Assembly: GCF_004570325.1 (NCBI RefSeq)
Contig: NZ_SPQO01000019.1
Location: 1 to 64,000 of the forward strand
Direction: 5' to 3'
Length of the DNA stretch: 64,000 nt
From: Mycobacterium sp. PS03-16
Lineage (GTDB): Bacteria; Actinomycetota; Actinomycetes; Mycobacteriales; Mycobacteriaceae
The position numbers and the translations under genes are program-made. Numbering within the stretch: position 1 is the first letter of the stretch; every line of letters begins with the position of its first letter. The notes under the pieces are model-generated. The model did no database searches, was not told where the DNA came from, and saw only the letters and a list, made by a program, of their open reading frames with translations. Below, in pieces: positions 18,056 to 27,415 of the stretch.

Positions 18056-18421
18056 TCAGGGCTCGATCACCAGGTGGCTGATCAGGCCGTCGCGCAGCCG
18101 GAAGCGGAAGTGCAGATCCGCCACCCCGCCGGGGAAGTTCCCTTCGAGGTGCTGGGTGACGTCGTAGTCCGCCGCGCCGATCGTGGCCGCGCCGGTGAGC
18201 TCCGTGGTGTAGGTGAACTCACTGGCCGCGTCGCTCAACCAGGCCACGATCTCCTGGTGGCCCCGGTACGTGTGGCCCTCGTCGACGACGACCGCGTCGT
18301 CGGTGAACGTGGCGACCGCGGTCGCGGCATCACGGGCCTGGTGCGCGGTGAGGTAGGCGGTGATCGCGGACGGAAGCGCGTCGGGCGCGATCCTGGTGTG
18401 CATGGTGTGTTCGGATGCCAT
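18056..18421 (-). CDS. SnoaL-like / NTF2-fold protein
   Basis: 121-aa single-domain protein with the NTF2-like cone fold: an N-terminal helix pair (SAITAYLTAHQARDAATAVA), the conserved FTDDAVVVDEG strand-turn near residue 42, the GHQEIVAWL helix and the HFRFRLRDGLISHLVIEP final strands. Such proteins are ketosteroid-isomerase-like enzymes or binding proteins; no catalytic set can be assigned from sequence. The adjacent SDR is dead, so any joint pathway with it is lost in this strain. Confidence 0.75.
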   Translation of the reverse strand: MASEHTMHTRIAPDALPSAITAYLTAHQARDAATAVATFTDDAVVVDEGHTYRGHQEIVAWLSDAASEFTYTTELTGAATIGAADYDVTQHLEGNFPGGVADLHFRFRLRDGLISHLVIEP

Positions 18422-18466
18422 GGACCCACCGTCGGGCTTCCCCCAAGGGGAAGGTCAAGCGGTGTG

Positions 18467-19543
18467 TCAGCGGATGCCGGTGAGCAGGCCGAGCACCGCC
18501 GCGCCGACCAGGCCGGCGGCCATCACGGCCGCCGCGACGGTGGCAGTCATCCGCCAGCCGAAGCTGCGCGCCACCATGACCGCGCCGGGCAGGCTGACGG
18601 CGGGCAGCGTGATCAACAGGGCGCCGAGCACCGCCGACGATGCGCCCAGCAGGGTGAGCGCATGCAGGATCGGGATCTCCCCCGCGGTGGGCAGCACCAG
18701 CAGCGTGCCCACCACGCTGGCGACCACCACCATGAGCAGCCCGTGGTGGGCCGGTTCCGACAGCGTGAGCAGCCACCCGCGGCAGGCGCCGATGAGGAGG
18801 ATCAGCAGCGCGTACTCCGGGAGCAGCACCAGGCACATCCGCCCGAGCGCCGCCAGGAAGCGGGTGCCCGACGGCTGGAAATCCGGCGCGGTCACCGCGG
18901 CGGCAGGCGAAGCACCGCGCCGATCCGCCACCGCCGCAACCAGAGTCGCGATAGCGACGACGGCCGCGACCCCGACCAGGAAGCGGGTCACGCTCCACTG
19001 CCAGGGCGCGACGAGCAGCAGGAACACCAGGACGGCGGGGTTGAGCAGCGGGTTGCCCAGCCAGTAGGCGGTGGCCGCGGCGGGGGTGACACCGGTGCGG
19101 TGCAGCGTCGCGGCCACGGGTGCGGCGCAGCACGTGCACATCATCGACGGCATGCTCGCCGCCCCGCCGGCCAGCGCACTCGTGATCGGGCGGCGGCGGT
19201 TGAGCACCCGCGGCAGCCACCAGGGCGGCAAGAGGGCAGCCACCCCGGCGCTGAGCAGCAGCGCGACCAGCAGCGCCGGCCATATCGAGCCCACGTAACC
19301 GGTGAAGAACGTCGTCGCGGCGGGCCAGGTGGGCGCGTCCCCGGACCGCACGCCGCCCACGGTGAGAATGTCCGCACCCGGCCACTGGTGGGTCCGGGCG
19401 AGGTCCACGACCTTGGTCGCGTACGGCACCCACTTGGCCCACAGCAGCCCGCCCACGAACACCGCCGCGACGAGCACCACCCCGGCCGCCACGCCCGGAT
19501 GCGCGCGGATCCGGTCCGATGCGGCCCTCACCGACGCCACCAT
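18467..19543 (-). CDS. ArsP/DUF318-type permease
   Basis: 358-aa inner-membrane protein with about eight to ten helices. The key motif MCTCCAAPVAATLHRTG near residue 130, followed by AAATAYWLGNPLLNPAVLVF, matches the paired-cysteine and GNPxxNP elements of the permease_3 (PF03773) family, which includes ArsP organoarsenical exporters. A second repeat-like region with VLPTAGEIPILHALTLLG lies near 290. The substrate is not known: ArsP members export organoarsenicals, others move unknown ions. The three cysteines in CTCC would fit a thiol-binding metal or arsenical. No ArsR-type regulator is nearby. It ends 45 nt before the SnoaL-like gene. Confidence 0.75.
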   Translation of the reverse strand: MVASVRAASDRIRAHPGVAAGVVLVAAVFVGGLLWAKWVPYATKVVDLARTHQWPGADILTVGGVRSGDAPTWPAATTFFTGYVGSIWPALLVALLLSAGVAALLPPWWLPRVLNRRRPITSALAGGAASMPSMMCTCCAAPVAATLHRTGVTPAAATAYWLGNPLLNPAVLVFLLLVAPWQWSVTRFLVGVAAVVAIATLVAAVADRRGASPAAAVTAPDFQPSGTRFLAALGRMCLVLLPEYALLILLIGACRGWLLTLSEPAHHGLLMVVVASVVGTLLVLPTAGEIPILHALTLLGASSAVLGALLITLPAVSLPGAVMVARSFGWRMTATVAAAVMAAGLVGAAVLGLLTGIR

Positions 19544-19579
19544 CGACGCGACGTTATCCCATGTCGATGCTCACCTGGG

Positions 19580-20800
19580 TCATGACGCTACGGCCAGCCG
19601 CAGGTGCTCGAGGCGCCGCACCAACAAGCTCGGTAGCCAACGACCGGTCTCGATGGCGTCGATGCCGGTGCTGCGCTCCAACAGACGGTCGATCACGATC
19701 CTGGCCTCGAGCCGAGCGAGCGCGGCTCCGACACAGAAGTGCACCCCTTTGCCGAAACTGAGGTGGCTTTTGGCTGCCTGCCGGTCGAGCCGGAACTCCG
19801 TCGGGTCGTCGAAATGCGCGGGATCGCGATTGGCGGCGCCCCACAGCAGGACCAATCGTGAGCCGGCCGGAAGCTCGACGCCGCACAACGCCGTGTCGCC
19901 CACGACGTGACGGTAATGCCCGCGGAAGGGTGGTTCGTAGCGCAGAACCTCCTCGAGGAAGGCGCCCATCAGATCAGGGCGTTCCCGCACCTGCTGCTGT
20001 ACGTCCGGAATCGTCGCGAGAATCCAAGCGGCAGAGCCGATCAGTGAGGCGGTCGATTCACCGCCGGCGCTGAACAGCGTGATCATCATGGCAAGCGCGG
20101 TGATGTCGTCGAGTTCGCCGGCGGCACAGGCGGTGGCCAGATCGCCGAGAAGGTTGTCCGCCGGGTCGGCAGCGGCATAGCGGAACTGTTCGGTGATGTA
20201 CGCGCCCAGTTCCATGACCGCGACGCCGGCAGCCTCCATCTCCCGGCGGGTCACCAGTCCTTCGACGACTTGGGTGGCGGCGTATCCCCACCTGATGAGA
20301 TCGTCGACGTCGGCATCGGGAACGCCGATGATCCTGCCGACAACCATCATGGGAAGCCTGTTGGCGATCGCGGACATCCACTCGATGTTGTTGTCCGCGT
20401 CGGGATTCCACAGATGGTCGACCGTATCGGCGATGAAGGACTCGAACGCCTGGATCCGCTTGGCGGCCAGATGCGGGACCAGGGCCTTACGGTGCACCGC
20501 GTGTGCCGGATCATCGGCGGTCGCCAGGGCTTGGGTCGCTCCGCCCAGCTCGCCGATCGTGAACTCGGCGACGACTCCCCCGGGTTCGTACATCATCGTC
20601 GCGGTCAGGTTGGACGAGAAGTCGCCGCACCGGGAAACCGCGTCTTGGACGGCTTCCCAGCTGCTGACCGCGTAGAACCGTGAGTCACCGATACGGTGCA
20701 CGGGTCCAGACTCGTGCATCTGCGCGTAGAGGCGGTGCGGGTTCTGGATGTTGGCCTCGTCGAACAGAGCGAGGCCCAGGCCGCCGTCATGCACCGTCAT
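19580..20800 (-). CDS. Cytochrome P450
   Basis: 406-aa soluble heme monooxygenase. The I-helix oxygen-binding motif is seen as FSAGGESTASL near residue 250, the K-helix ExxR in EEVLRYEPPFRGH near 290, and the heme-thiolate loop FGKGVHFCVGAALARLEAR near 350 with the Cys ligand. Length and motifs are those of bacterial class I P450s that need separate ferredoxin partners, none of which lie here. It is divergent from a TetR gene with a palindromic site between, so it is probably repressed by that protein and induced by its substrate. The substrate is unknown. Confidence 0.92.
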   Translation of the reverse strand: MTVHDGGLGLALFDEANIQNPHRLYAQMHESGPVHRIGDSRFYAVSSWEAVQDAVSRCGDFSSNLTATMMYEPGGVVAEFTIGELGGATQALATADDPAHAVHRKALVPHLAAKRIQAFESFIADTVDHLWNPDADNNIEWMSAIANRLPMMVVGRIIGVPDADVDDLIRWGYAATQVVEGLVTRREMEAAGVAVMELGAYITEQFRYAAADPADNLLGDLATACAAGELDDITALAMMITLFSAGGESTASLIGSAAWILATIPDVQQQVRERPDLMGAFLEEVLRYEPPFRGHYRHVVGDTALCGVELPAGSRLVLLWGAANRDPAHFDDPTEFRLDRQAAKSHLSFGKGVHFCVGAALARLEARIVIDRLLERSTGIDAIETGRWLPSLLVRRLEHLRLAVAS

Positions 20801-20942
20801 GGCTCAACGGTGAGGCGGCACTCCGGGTCTCGTCAACCACGCCGCCCAAAGCTGCGATGCGCGCGGCGTCCGACCGCCGGGGCGGCGTCTCACGATGGCC
20901 TGGATGAGCAGTGACGGAACTGAAACAGCGTGGCAGATTCGT

Positions 20943-20962
20943 CTCAGAACTGAGAAACTGAG
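20943..20962. promoter_or_regulatory. Operator between the P450 and TetR genes
   Basis: CTCAG-AA-CTGAG is a perfect palindrome (20943-20954), followed after AAA by a third CTGAG (20958-20962). It lies 24 nt before the TetR start in the 185-nt divergent gap and is the only clear dyad there, so it is the best candidate binding site. Confidence 0.5.
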
Positions 20963-20985
20963 CCGAGGCCGGCGGAAAGGACCCC

Positions 20986-21531
20986 GTGGTGCGCGACGAC
21001 TGGGTGGTGGGCGCCGATCGCCGTGACGTGGGAGCCGAACGAATCTACGCGGCAGCAACGGAACTGATACTCCGGGACGGGCTGGACGCCTTCGACGTCG
21101 ATACCCTGGCGACACGGGTGCACTGTTCTCGCGCCACCGTCTATCGCTACGCCGGCGGCAAGAAGCAGATCCGTGACGCGGTTCTCCTGCGCTTGGCCGC
21201 GGGCATCGTCGAGGATGTCCGGCGGGCCGTCGACGGGCTGAGTGGGCCGGAACGGGTCGTCACCGCCGTGTCCGTGGCGTTGGCGCAGATCAGAGCGAAC
21301 CCTCTACGCGCTCTTGTCTTCAGCCCGCAGAACACCTCGGACCTCCGCGAGTTGCACTCGTCGCCGCTGCTGAGGCACTTGGCCGCCGAACTCACCGGCT
21401 TGACCGAGGACGACCCGGCGGCCGCGCAGTGGATCGTGCGGGTCGTGATGTCCTTCGCCCACTGGCCGATGCCGGATCCTGGGGGCGAACAGGAGGCGAT
21501 ACGGCGCTTCGTCGCACCCGCGTTCGCGTGA
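20986..21531 (+). CDS. TetR-family transcriptional regulator
   Basis: 181-aa regulator. The N-terminal HTH spans residues 15-62 (GAERIYAAATELILRDG, then LATRVHCSRATVYRYAGGKK), with the typical YRYxGGK end of the recognition helix. The C-terminal ligand domain is short (to RRFVAPAFA). The start is one of two adjacent GTG codons; the first is taken. It is divergent from the P450 gene and probably autoregulates through the intervening palindrome. Confidence 0.85.
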   Translation: MVRDDWVVGADRRDVGAERIYAAATELILRDGLDAFDVDTLATRVHCSRATVYRYAGGKKQIRDAVLLRLAAGIVEDVRRAVDGLSGPERVVTAVSVALAQIRANPLRALVFSPQNTSDLRELHSSPLLRHLAAELTGLTEDDPAAAQWIVRVVMSFAHWPMPDPGGEQEAIRRFVAPAFA

Positions 21532-21587
21532 CAGACGCGCCCGCGGCAGAGCTTCGCGCGGCCTCGGATCAGAATGGCTAATGCAGA

Positions 21588-21600
21588 TAAAGAATCTTTA
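21588..21600. promoter_or_regulatory. T-N11-A palindrome upstream of lysE (LysR-type site)
   Basis: TAAAGA-A-TCTTTA: perfect 6-bp arms around one base, 13 nt in total, flanked by an outer GCTAA/TTAGC pair (21577-21581, 21598-21602). This matches the T-N11-A rule for LysR-type regulators such as LysG/ArgP, which normally control lysE. It lies 38 nt upstream of lysE. No lysG gene is adjacent. Confidence 0.5.
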
Positions 21601-21638
21601 GCTGTACTGTCTCGGCCGCACTGCCTACCGTCGACGCC

Positions 21639-22238
21639 GTGACCTCCCCCGCCGTCCTCGGCTTCCTCTCGTCGCTGGCATTGATCGCCGCGATCGGCGC
21701 GCAGAACGCCTTCGTGCTGCGCCAGGGGATCCGCCGCGAGCACGTCGTGGCGGTCGTTGCGGTGTGCACGGTCTCCGACATCGCGCTGATCTCCGCGGGC
21801 ATCGCCGGCTTCGGCGTGCTCGTCACCGCCCACCCCGAGGCCATCACCGTCGCGCGCATCGGCGGCGCGGCGTTCCTGTTCGGTTACGGACTGCTGGCCG
21901 CGCGGCGCGCGCTGCGGCCGTCCGCCCTGACCCCCGCGGAGAAGGGGCCCGCCCGGCTGCTCGAGGTGCTGGCCACCTGCGTCGCGCTCACCTGGCTCAA
22001 CCCGCACGTGTACCTCGACACCGTGGTGCTGATCGGCGCGCTGGCCAACGAACACCGCGACGGGCGCTGGCTGTTCGGCGTCGGGGCCGTCACGGCCAGC
22101 GCGGTGTGGTTCACGGGTCTCGGATTCGGCGCCACCCGGCTCGCGGGGTGGTTCGCCTCCCCACGGACCTGGCGACTCCTCGACGGGGTCATCGCCGTGA
22201 CGATGCTCGCGCTGGGTGTCAAGGTCGCGCTCGGCTGA
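21639..22238 (+). CDS. lysE: LysE/ArgO-family amino-acid exporter
   Basis: 199-aa inner-membrane exporter of basic amino acids, with five to six helices. The family motif [20 protein letters not shown] at residues 11-30 is close to textbook LysE, and the second-half [17 protein letters not shown] near 120 is also conserved. GTG start. LysE usually stands opposite the LysR-type activator gene lysG; here the upstream neighbour is a TetR gene reading the same way, and the activator must be elsewhere, although the putative site remains. Export of lysine/arginine is inferred from family. Confidence 0.9.
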   Translation: MTSPAVLGFLSSLALIAAIGAQNAFVLRQGIRREHVVAVVAVCTVSDIALISAGIAGFGVLVTAHPEAITVARIGGAAFLFGYGLLAARRALRPSALTPAEKGPARLLEVLATCVALTWLNPHVYLDTVVLIGALANEHRDGRWLFGVGAVTASAVWFTGLGFGATRLAGWFASPRTWRLLDGVIAVTMLALGVKVALG

Positions 22239-22544
22239 CGGTGGGCGTCGAATTTGTGACGGGTTGTGACGAAAACGCGTCCGCAGCGAAATCGAGGCGT
22301 AACCTGATCTCAGGCCTGGGACTTCTCTGAGCGGTCGTTCTCCCTAGCGCCGCGAGGGGGAGTTCCAGGCCATTTGGTGCGGGTATGCACCATCCGGCAT
22401 GCCACAGCCGTCACATCCGCCACATCGGTCGCGTTGCTCGGTTCTTTGTACGAGCAAAGAGCTTCCGCTGCGCCGATCGTGACATCACCACCAGAACCGG
22501 CCGATACCGGGTTTGCACGGCGCGGCGATGGGTGACTATGTCTC
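22239..22544. other. 306-nt intergenic region with one dyad
   Basis: No supportable gene on either strand. The only structure I see is CTTTG-N6-CAAAG at 22444-22459, about 85 nt before the SDR start, which could be an operator for that gene. An AATTTGTGACGGGTTGTGACG direct-repeat stretch lies at 22250-22271. Confidence 0.35.
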
Positions 22545-23342
22545 ATGCCCACCCCGAGATCCGTGTTCATCACCGGCGCCGCCGCCGGCATCGGCCGCAA
22601 GACGGCCATCGCCTTCGCCCGTAAGGGCTACACCGTCGGAGCCTTCGACATCGACGAGGTCGGCCTCAAGAGCCTCGTCGAGGATCTCGAGCGGGTCCGC
22701 ACCACCATCATCACCGGCCACCTCGACGTCACGGACAGCGACGAGATGGCCGCACGCATCGCGGAGTTCACCGCGGCGACCGACGGCCGCCTCGACGTGC
22801 TGATCAACAACGCCGGCATCCTGCGCGCCGGCCGCTTCGAGGAAATGGACCTCGCCGGCCACTTCAAGGAGATCGACATCAACGCCAAAGGCGTCGTCAA
22901 CGGTCTGTACGCGGCGTTCCCCCACCTGCGGGCCACCCCGGACTCGGTGGTGGTGAACCTGGCCTCGGCCAGCGCGATCTACGGTCAGGCCGAGCTCGCC
23001 AACTACAGCGCCACGAAGTTCTTCGTCCGCGGCCTCACCGAGGCCCTCGACCTGGAGTGGAATCGCTACGGCATCCGGGTCATCGCGATGTGGCCGCTGT
23101 ACGTGCAGACCGCGATGACCGACAACATCGCCACCGGCACCACGCAGTCCCTCGGCATCCGGCTGACCGCTCAGGACATCGCCGACGCGATCGTCGCCGC
23201 CGTCGAACCGTCCGCGCTGCGGCGGGCCCTGCACCAGGTGCACTTCCCGGTCGGCATCCAGTCCAAGGTGCTGGCCACCGGGGCGCGGTTCTCGCCGGCC
23301 TGGCTGACCCGCCTGGTCAACAAGCGGCTCGCCCACTCCTGA
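22545..23342 (+). CDS. Short-chain dehydrogenase/reductase
   Basis: 265-aa NAD(P)-dependent oxidoreductase. The cofactor loop is ITGAAAGIGRKTAIAFARKG at residues 9-28; NNAG is near 89; the catalytic Ser is in NLASASAIYG near 140 and the Tyr/Lys pair in NYSATKFF near 155. It follows the classical SDR length. A motif of the type DIDEVGLKSLVEDLE after beta-2 with an acidic residue suggests NAD preference. It is a single-gene unit; the physiological substrate is not evident. Confidence 0.88.
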   Translation: MPTPRSVFITGAAAGIGRKTAIAFARKGYTVGAFDIDEVGLKSLVEDLERVRTTIITGHLDVTDSDEMAARIAEFTAATDGRLDVLINNAGILRAGRFEEMDLAGHFKEIDINAKGVVNGLYAAFPHLRATPDSVVVNLASASAIYGQAELANYSATKFFVRGLTEALDLEWNRYGIRVIAMWPLYVQTAMTDNIATGTTQSLGIRLTAQDIADAIVAAVEPSALRRALHQVHFPVGIQSKVLATGARFSPAWLTRLVNKRLAHS

Positions 23343-23394
23343 CGCGCCCCGGCGGTTGACCGCCTTGCGGCCGGCGAGCGGTTACGCTCCCCGC

Positions 23395-24369
23395 GTGGCT
23401 CATGCCTGGTCGCGGCGCACCTTCCTCGCCCGAATGGGCATCGCCGCCGCGGCCACCGGGTCGGCCGCACTCGCGGCCTGCAGCCCGGAGGCGCCCGGCG
23501 CGGTCGCCGAGGACGGCTCCGTCACCATCCCGCACGCCTTCGGCGAGACCCGCATCCCCGCCCCGCCCACCCGCGTCGTCAGCGCCGGGCTCACCGAACA
23601 GGACGATCTGCTCGCCGTCGACGTGGTGCCGATCGCGGTGACCGACTGGTTCGGCGGGGAGCCGTTCGGCGTATGGCCGTGGGCGCGCCGCCAACTCGGC
23701 CCCGCCCAGCCCACCGTGCTCAGCCTCGACGGCGGCATCCAGGTCGACGCCATCCGCGCGCTGCGGCCCGACCTCATCGTCGCGGTCAACGCCGGCCTCG
23801 ACGCCGACACCTACGCCCGGCTGTCCGAGATCGCGCCGACGCTCGCCCAGGGCGGGTCGGCGGCGTTCTTCGAACCCTGGAAGGACCAGGCCACCCGGAT
23901 CGGCCAGGCGGTGTTCAAGGCCGACACCATGGGCACGCTGATCGCCCGCGTCGACGAGCGGTTCACCACCGCGGCGTCGCAGAATCCGCAATTCGCCGGG
24001 AAGACCGCGCTGCTGCTCGGCGGCACGCTGACCCGCGGCAGCGTGCCGGCCACCCCGCCCGGGTGGCGCACCGACTTCCTCACCCAGCTGGGCTTCACCG
24101 TCGCCGACCCCGGCGGCGCGGAGATCCCCCGCGACCGCATCACCGATGTGCTCGACACCGCCGACGTCCTGATCTGGACCACCGAGAGCGAGCAGGAGCA
24201 GGCCGCACTGCTGGCCGACCCCGTCATCGGCGCGCTCGACGCCGTCACCGGCGGGCGCACCATCTTCACCGACAAGGAACTCGCCGGGGCGATCGCGTTC
24301 GCCTCCCCGCTGTCCTATCCCCTTGTGGCCGACCGGCTGCCGCCGCTGCTCGCCCAGATCCTGGCCTGA
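23395..24369 (+). CDS. Iron-siderophore binding lipoprotein (FecB2-like)
   Basis: 324-aa extracytoplasmic solute-binding protein of the FecB/FepB type. The N-terminus has twin arginines (WSRRTFLARMG) and a lipobox (LAAC), consistent with a Tat-exported lipoprotein. The two-lobe fold follows, with RVVSAGLTEQDDLLAV near residue 62 and DLIVAVNAGLDADTYARLSEIAP near 125. I take GTG 23395; the earlier in-frame ATG 13 codons upstream would put extra residues before the signal. It corresponds by order to Rv0265c as I recall it. No permease or ATPase gene is adjacent, so it must work with a transporter encoded elsewhere. Confidence 0.82.
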   Translation: MAHAWSRRTFLARMGIAAAATGSAALAACSPEAPGAVAEDGSVTIPHAFGETRIPAPPTRVVSAGLTEQDDLLAVDVVPIAVTDWFGGEPFGVWPWARRQLGPAQPTVLSLDGGIQVDAIRALRPDLIVAVNAGLDADTYARLSEIAPTLAQGGSAAFFEPWKDQATRIGQAVFKADTMGTLIARVDERFTTAASQNPQFAGKTALLLGGTLTRGSVPATPPGWRTDFLTQLGFTVADPGGAEIPRDRITDVLDTADVLIWTTESEQEQAALLADPVIGALDAVTGGRTIFTDKELAGAIAFASPLSYPLVADRLPPLLAQILA

Positions 24370-24414
24370 ACCGGCGATTGGTCCGGCCGCCGCACCTGCT
24401 GCGAGAATGTGCCG

Positions 24415-25095
24415 ATGACCAGCACGCTGACTGACCACCGCGGCTCGGCGACCGTCGGGTCGGCCTACTATCCGACGCTGGTCGCCGTCTTCACCGGCCT
24501 GGTGCTGATCTCCAACGTGGCGGCCACCAAGGGCGTCGCGTTCGGACCCCTGCTCACCGACGGCGGCTTCCTGGTGTTCCCGCTGACCTACGTGATCGGC
24601 GACGTGCTCAGCGAGGTGTACGGCTTCCGCGCCGCGCGCCGCGCGGTGTTCATCGGCTTCGCCATGCAGGCACTCGCCGTGTTCGTGCTGTGGGCCACCG
24701 TCCACCTGCCGCCGGCGCCCGACTACGCCAACCAGGACGCGCTGGCCACCACGGTGTCGTCGATCACCGGGCTGGCGATCGCCGGGCTGTCCGGGTTTTT
24801 GGTCGGCCAGCTGGTCAACGCCTGGGTCGTGGTGCGGATCAAGGAGCGCACCAAGGAGCGTCACCTGTGGGCCCGGCTGCTCGGGTCGACGGTCGTCGGG
24901 CAGTTCGCCGACACCCTGGTGTTCTGCGCGATCGCCGCACCGATCATCGGATTCGGGAACATGAGCTCGTTCGCGATCTACGCCGCGCTGGGGTGGATCT
25001 ACAAGACCGTGGTGGAAGCCGCCATGCTGCCGATCACCTACCGGGTGATCGGCGCGATCAAACACCGCGAACCGAGCTACCAGCCCGCGCTGTAG
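24415..25095 (+). CDS. yhhQ: YhhQ/VUT-family queuosine-precursor transporter
   Basis: 226-aa membrane protein with about six helices. Family marks are GLVLISNVAATKGVAFGP at about 27-44, LTYVIGDVLSEVYGFRAARR near 58-77 and GSTVVGQFADTLVFCAIA near 160. YhhQ proteins import preQ0/preQ1, the precursors used to make the modified tRNA base queuosine. The start is the ATG at 24415; a GTG two codons upstream is possible. Its place between the FecB2-like and pxpB genes differs from the M. tuberculosis order as I recall it. Confidence 0.82.
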   Translation: MTSTLTDHRGSATVGSAYYPTLVAVFTGLVLISNVAATKGVAFGPLLTDGGFLVFPLTYVIGDVLSEVYGFRAARRAVFIGFAMQALAVFVLWATVHLPPAPDYANQDALATTVSSITGLAIAGLSGFLVGQLVNAWVVVRIKERTKERHLWARLLGSTVVGQFADTLVFCAIAAPIIGFGNMSSFAIYAALGWIYKTVVEAAMLPITYRVIGAIKHREPSYQPAL

Positions 25096-25143
25096 TCCGA
25101 CTCCGCGCTGGTCGTGGACGCGGGGTCGGCGGTAGTTTTGGGT

Positions 25144-25812
25144 ATGACCGCCGTACCGGATGTGGCCGATTCGATGGCGCTGGGCACCGTCCTCGACTAC
25201 GGGGACCACGCGCTGCTGCTGGAGTTCGCCGGCACCGCCGAAGTGCTGGCCTGGACCGGCGCGCTCCATGACGCCGCGCTGCCCGGCGTCGTCGACATCG
25301 TCCCGGCGTCGCGCACCATCCTGCTCGAGTGCGACGGCCCGCATTACCGCCACCCCACCCGCCAGCGCCTGGCCGCGCTGCGCGTGCCCCGCAGCGCCGT
25401 GGCCGAGGCCGCGACCGCCGGCGGCCACGAGCCGGACATCGTGATCGACGTCGCCTACGACGGACCCGACCTCGACGAGGTGGCCCGGCTGACCGGACTG
25501 GATCCCGCACAGGTCGTCGAGGCCCACACCGCGACGATGTGGCGCGTCGGGTTCGGCGGCTTCGCACCGGGATTCGCCTACCTCGTCGGCGGCGACGAAC
25601 GCCTGCGAGTGCCCCGCCGCGCCGAACCCCGCACCAAGGTGCCCGCCGGAGCCGTCGGGCTGGCCGGCGAGTTCAGCGGCGTGTACCCCCGCGAGTCCCC
25701 CGGCGGCTGGCAGCTGATCGGCCGCACCGACGCCGTGCTGTGGGATGTCGATCGCGACCCGCCCGCACTGCTCACGCCGGGGATGTGGGTGCGGTTCCGC
25801 GCCACCGACTAA
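25144..25812 (+). CDS. pxpB: 5-oxoprolinase subunit B
   Basis: 222-aa protein of the KipI/allophanate-hydrolase-subunit-1 family. With PxpA and PxpC it forms an ATP-dependent enzyme that opens 5-oxoproline (pyroglutamate) to glutamate. The conserved segment [20 protein letters not shown] near residue 135, followed by [20 protein letters not shown], is diagnostic. The ATG at 25144 is preceded by a GT-rich leader without a strong ribosome site. pxpC follows 11 nt later. No pxpA gene lies in the window, so the partner subunit is elsewhere or a single-chain oxoprolinase substitutes. Confidence 0.88.
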   Translation: MTAVPDVADSMALGTVLDYGDHALLLEFAGTAEVLAWTGALHDAALPGVVDIVPASRTILLECDGPHYRHPTRQRLAALRVPRSAVAEAATAGGHEPDIVIDVAYDGPDLDEVARLTGLDPAQVVEAHTATMWRVGFGGFAPGFAYLVGGDERLRVPRRAEPRTKVPAGAVGLAGEFSGVYPRESPGGWQLIGRTDAVLWDVDRDPPALLTPGMWVRFRATD

Positions 25813-25823
25813 AAGGAGGATCC

Positions 25824-26711
25824 GTGACCACCACGCTGGAGATCCTGAACACCGGCCCGCTGGCGCTCGTCGAGGACCTCGGACGGCCGGGCTATGCGCA
25901 CATGGGCGTCACCCGCTCGGGCGCCGCCGACCGCCGGGCGCACACCCTGGCCAACCGGCTGGTGGCCAACCCCGACGACCGCGCCACCGTGGAGGTGATG
26001 TTCGGCGGGTTCAGCGCCCGGGTGCGCGGCGGCGACATCGCCGTCGCGGTGACCGGAGCCGACGCCGACCCCGCCGTCAACGGAAACCCGTTCGGCACGA
26101 ACAGCATCCACTACGCCCACGACGGGGACGTCATCTCCTTGGGGGTGCCGAGCGCCGGGCTGCGCAGCTACCTGGCGGTGCGGGGCGGCTTCGACGTCAC
26201 CCCGGTGCTGGGCTCGCGCAGCTACGACGTGATGTCCGCGATCGGTCCCCAACCGCTGCGGACCGGCGACGTGTTACCCATCGGCGACCACACCGCCGAC
26301 TTCCCCGAACTCGAGCAGGCGCCCGTCGCGGCCATCGAGGACGACGCGCTCGACCTGATGGTGGTGCCGGGCCCGCGCGACGACTGGTTCGTCGACCCCG
26401 ACATCCTGGTCCGCACCAACTGGCAGGTCACCACCCGCAGCGACCGGGTCGGCATGCGCCTGGTCGGTATGCCGCTGGAGTACCGCGACACCGACAGGCA
26501 GCTGCCCAGCGAGGGCGCGACCCGCGGCGCGATCCAGGTGCCACCCAACGGTTTCCCGGTCATCCTCGGGCCGGACCACCCCGTCACGGGCGGCTATCCG
26601 GTGATCGGTGTGCTGGCCGACGACGACGTCGACACCGCGGCCCAGGCGCGGCCCGGTCAGACGGTGCGGCTGCACTGGTCGCGGCCGCGCCGGCCGTTCG
26701 TGCAGAGTTGA
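25824..26711 (+). CDS. pxpC: 5-oxoprolinase subunit C
   Basis: 295-aa protein of the KipA/allophanate-hydrolase-subunit-2 family. Signs are [20 protein letters not shown] at residues 13-32 with the conserved [15 protein letters not shown] after it, the [19 protein letters not shown] segment near 115, and [20 protein letters not shown] near 230. The GTG start has a full AAAAGGAGGA ribosome site 5 nt upstream. It is the second gene of the pxpBC pair and very likely physically associates with PxpB. Confidence 0.88.
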   Translation: MTTTLEILNTGPLALVEDLGRPGYAHMGVTRSGAADRRAHTLANRLVANPDDRATVEVMFGGFSARVRGGDIAVAVTGADADPAVNGNPFGTNSIHYAHDGDVISLGVPSAGLRSYLAVRGGFDVTPVLGSRSYDVMSAIGPQPLRTGDVLPIGDHTADFPELEQAPVAAIEDDALDLMVVPGPRDDWFVDPDILVRTNWQVTTRSDRVGMRLVGMPLEYRDTDRQLPSEGATRGAIQVPPNGFPVILGPDHPVTGGYPVIGVLADDDVDTAAQARPGQTVRLHWSRPRRPFVQS

Positions 26712-27320
<609 letters not shown>

Positions 27321-27415
27321 CCTCACACCCTCCCCACGGATGAGGTGAGGGGAAGTTCACGACGGGGACACCGCGGGCAGCGTGCGGGTAATGAACGCTC
27401 CCTACCGTTTCCGCC

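Noticed and set aside
27321..27415. GlnR or NnaR box upstream of narK
   Set aside because: A GGTAAT...TACCGTTTCC stretch is suggestive but does not fit a known spacing closely enough to call.
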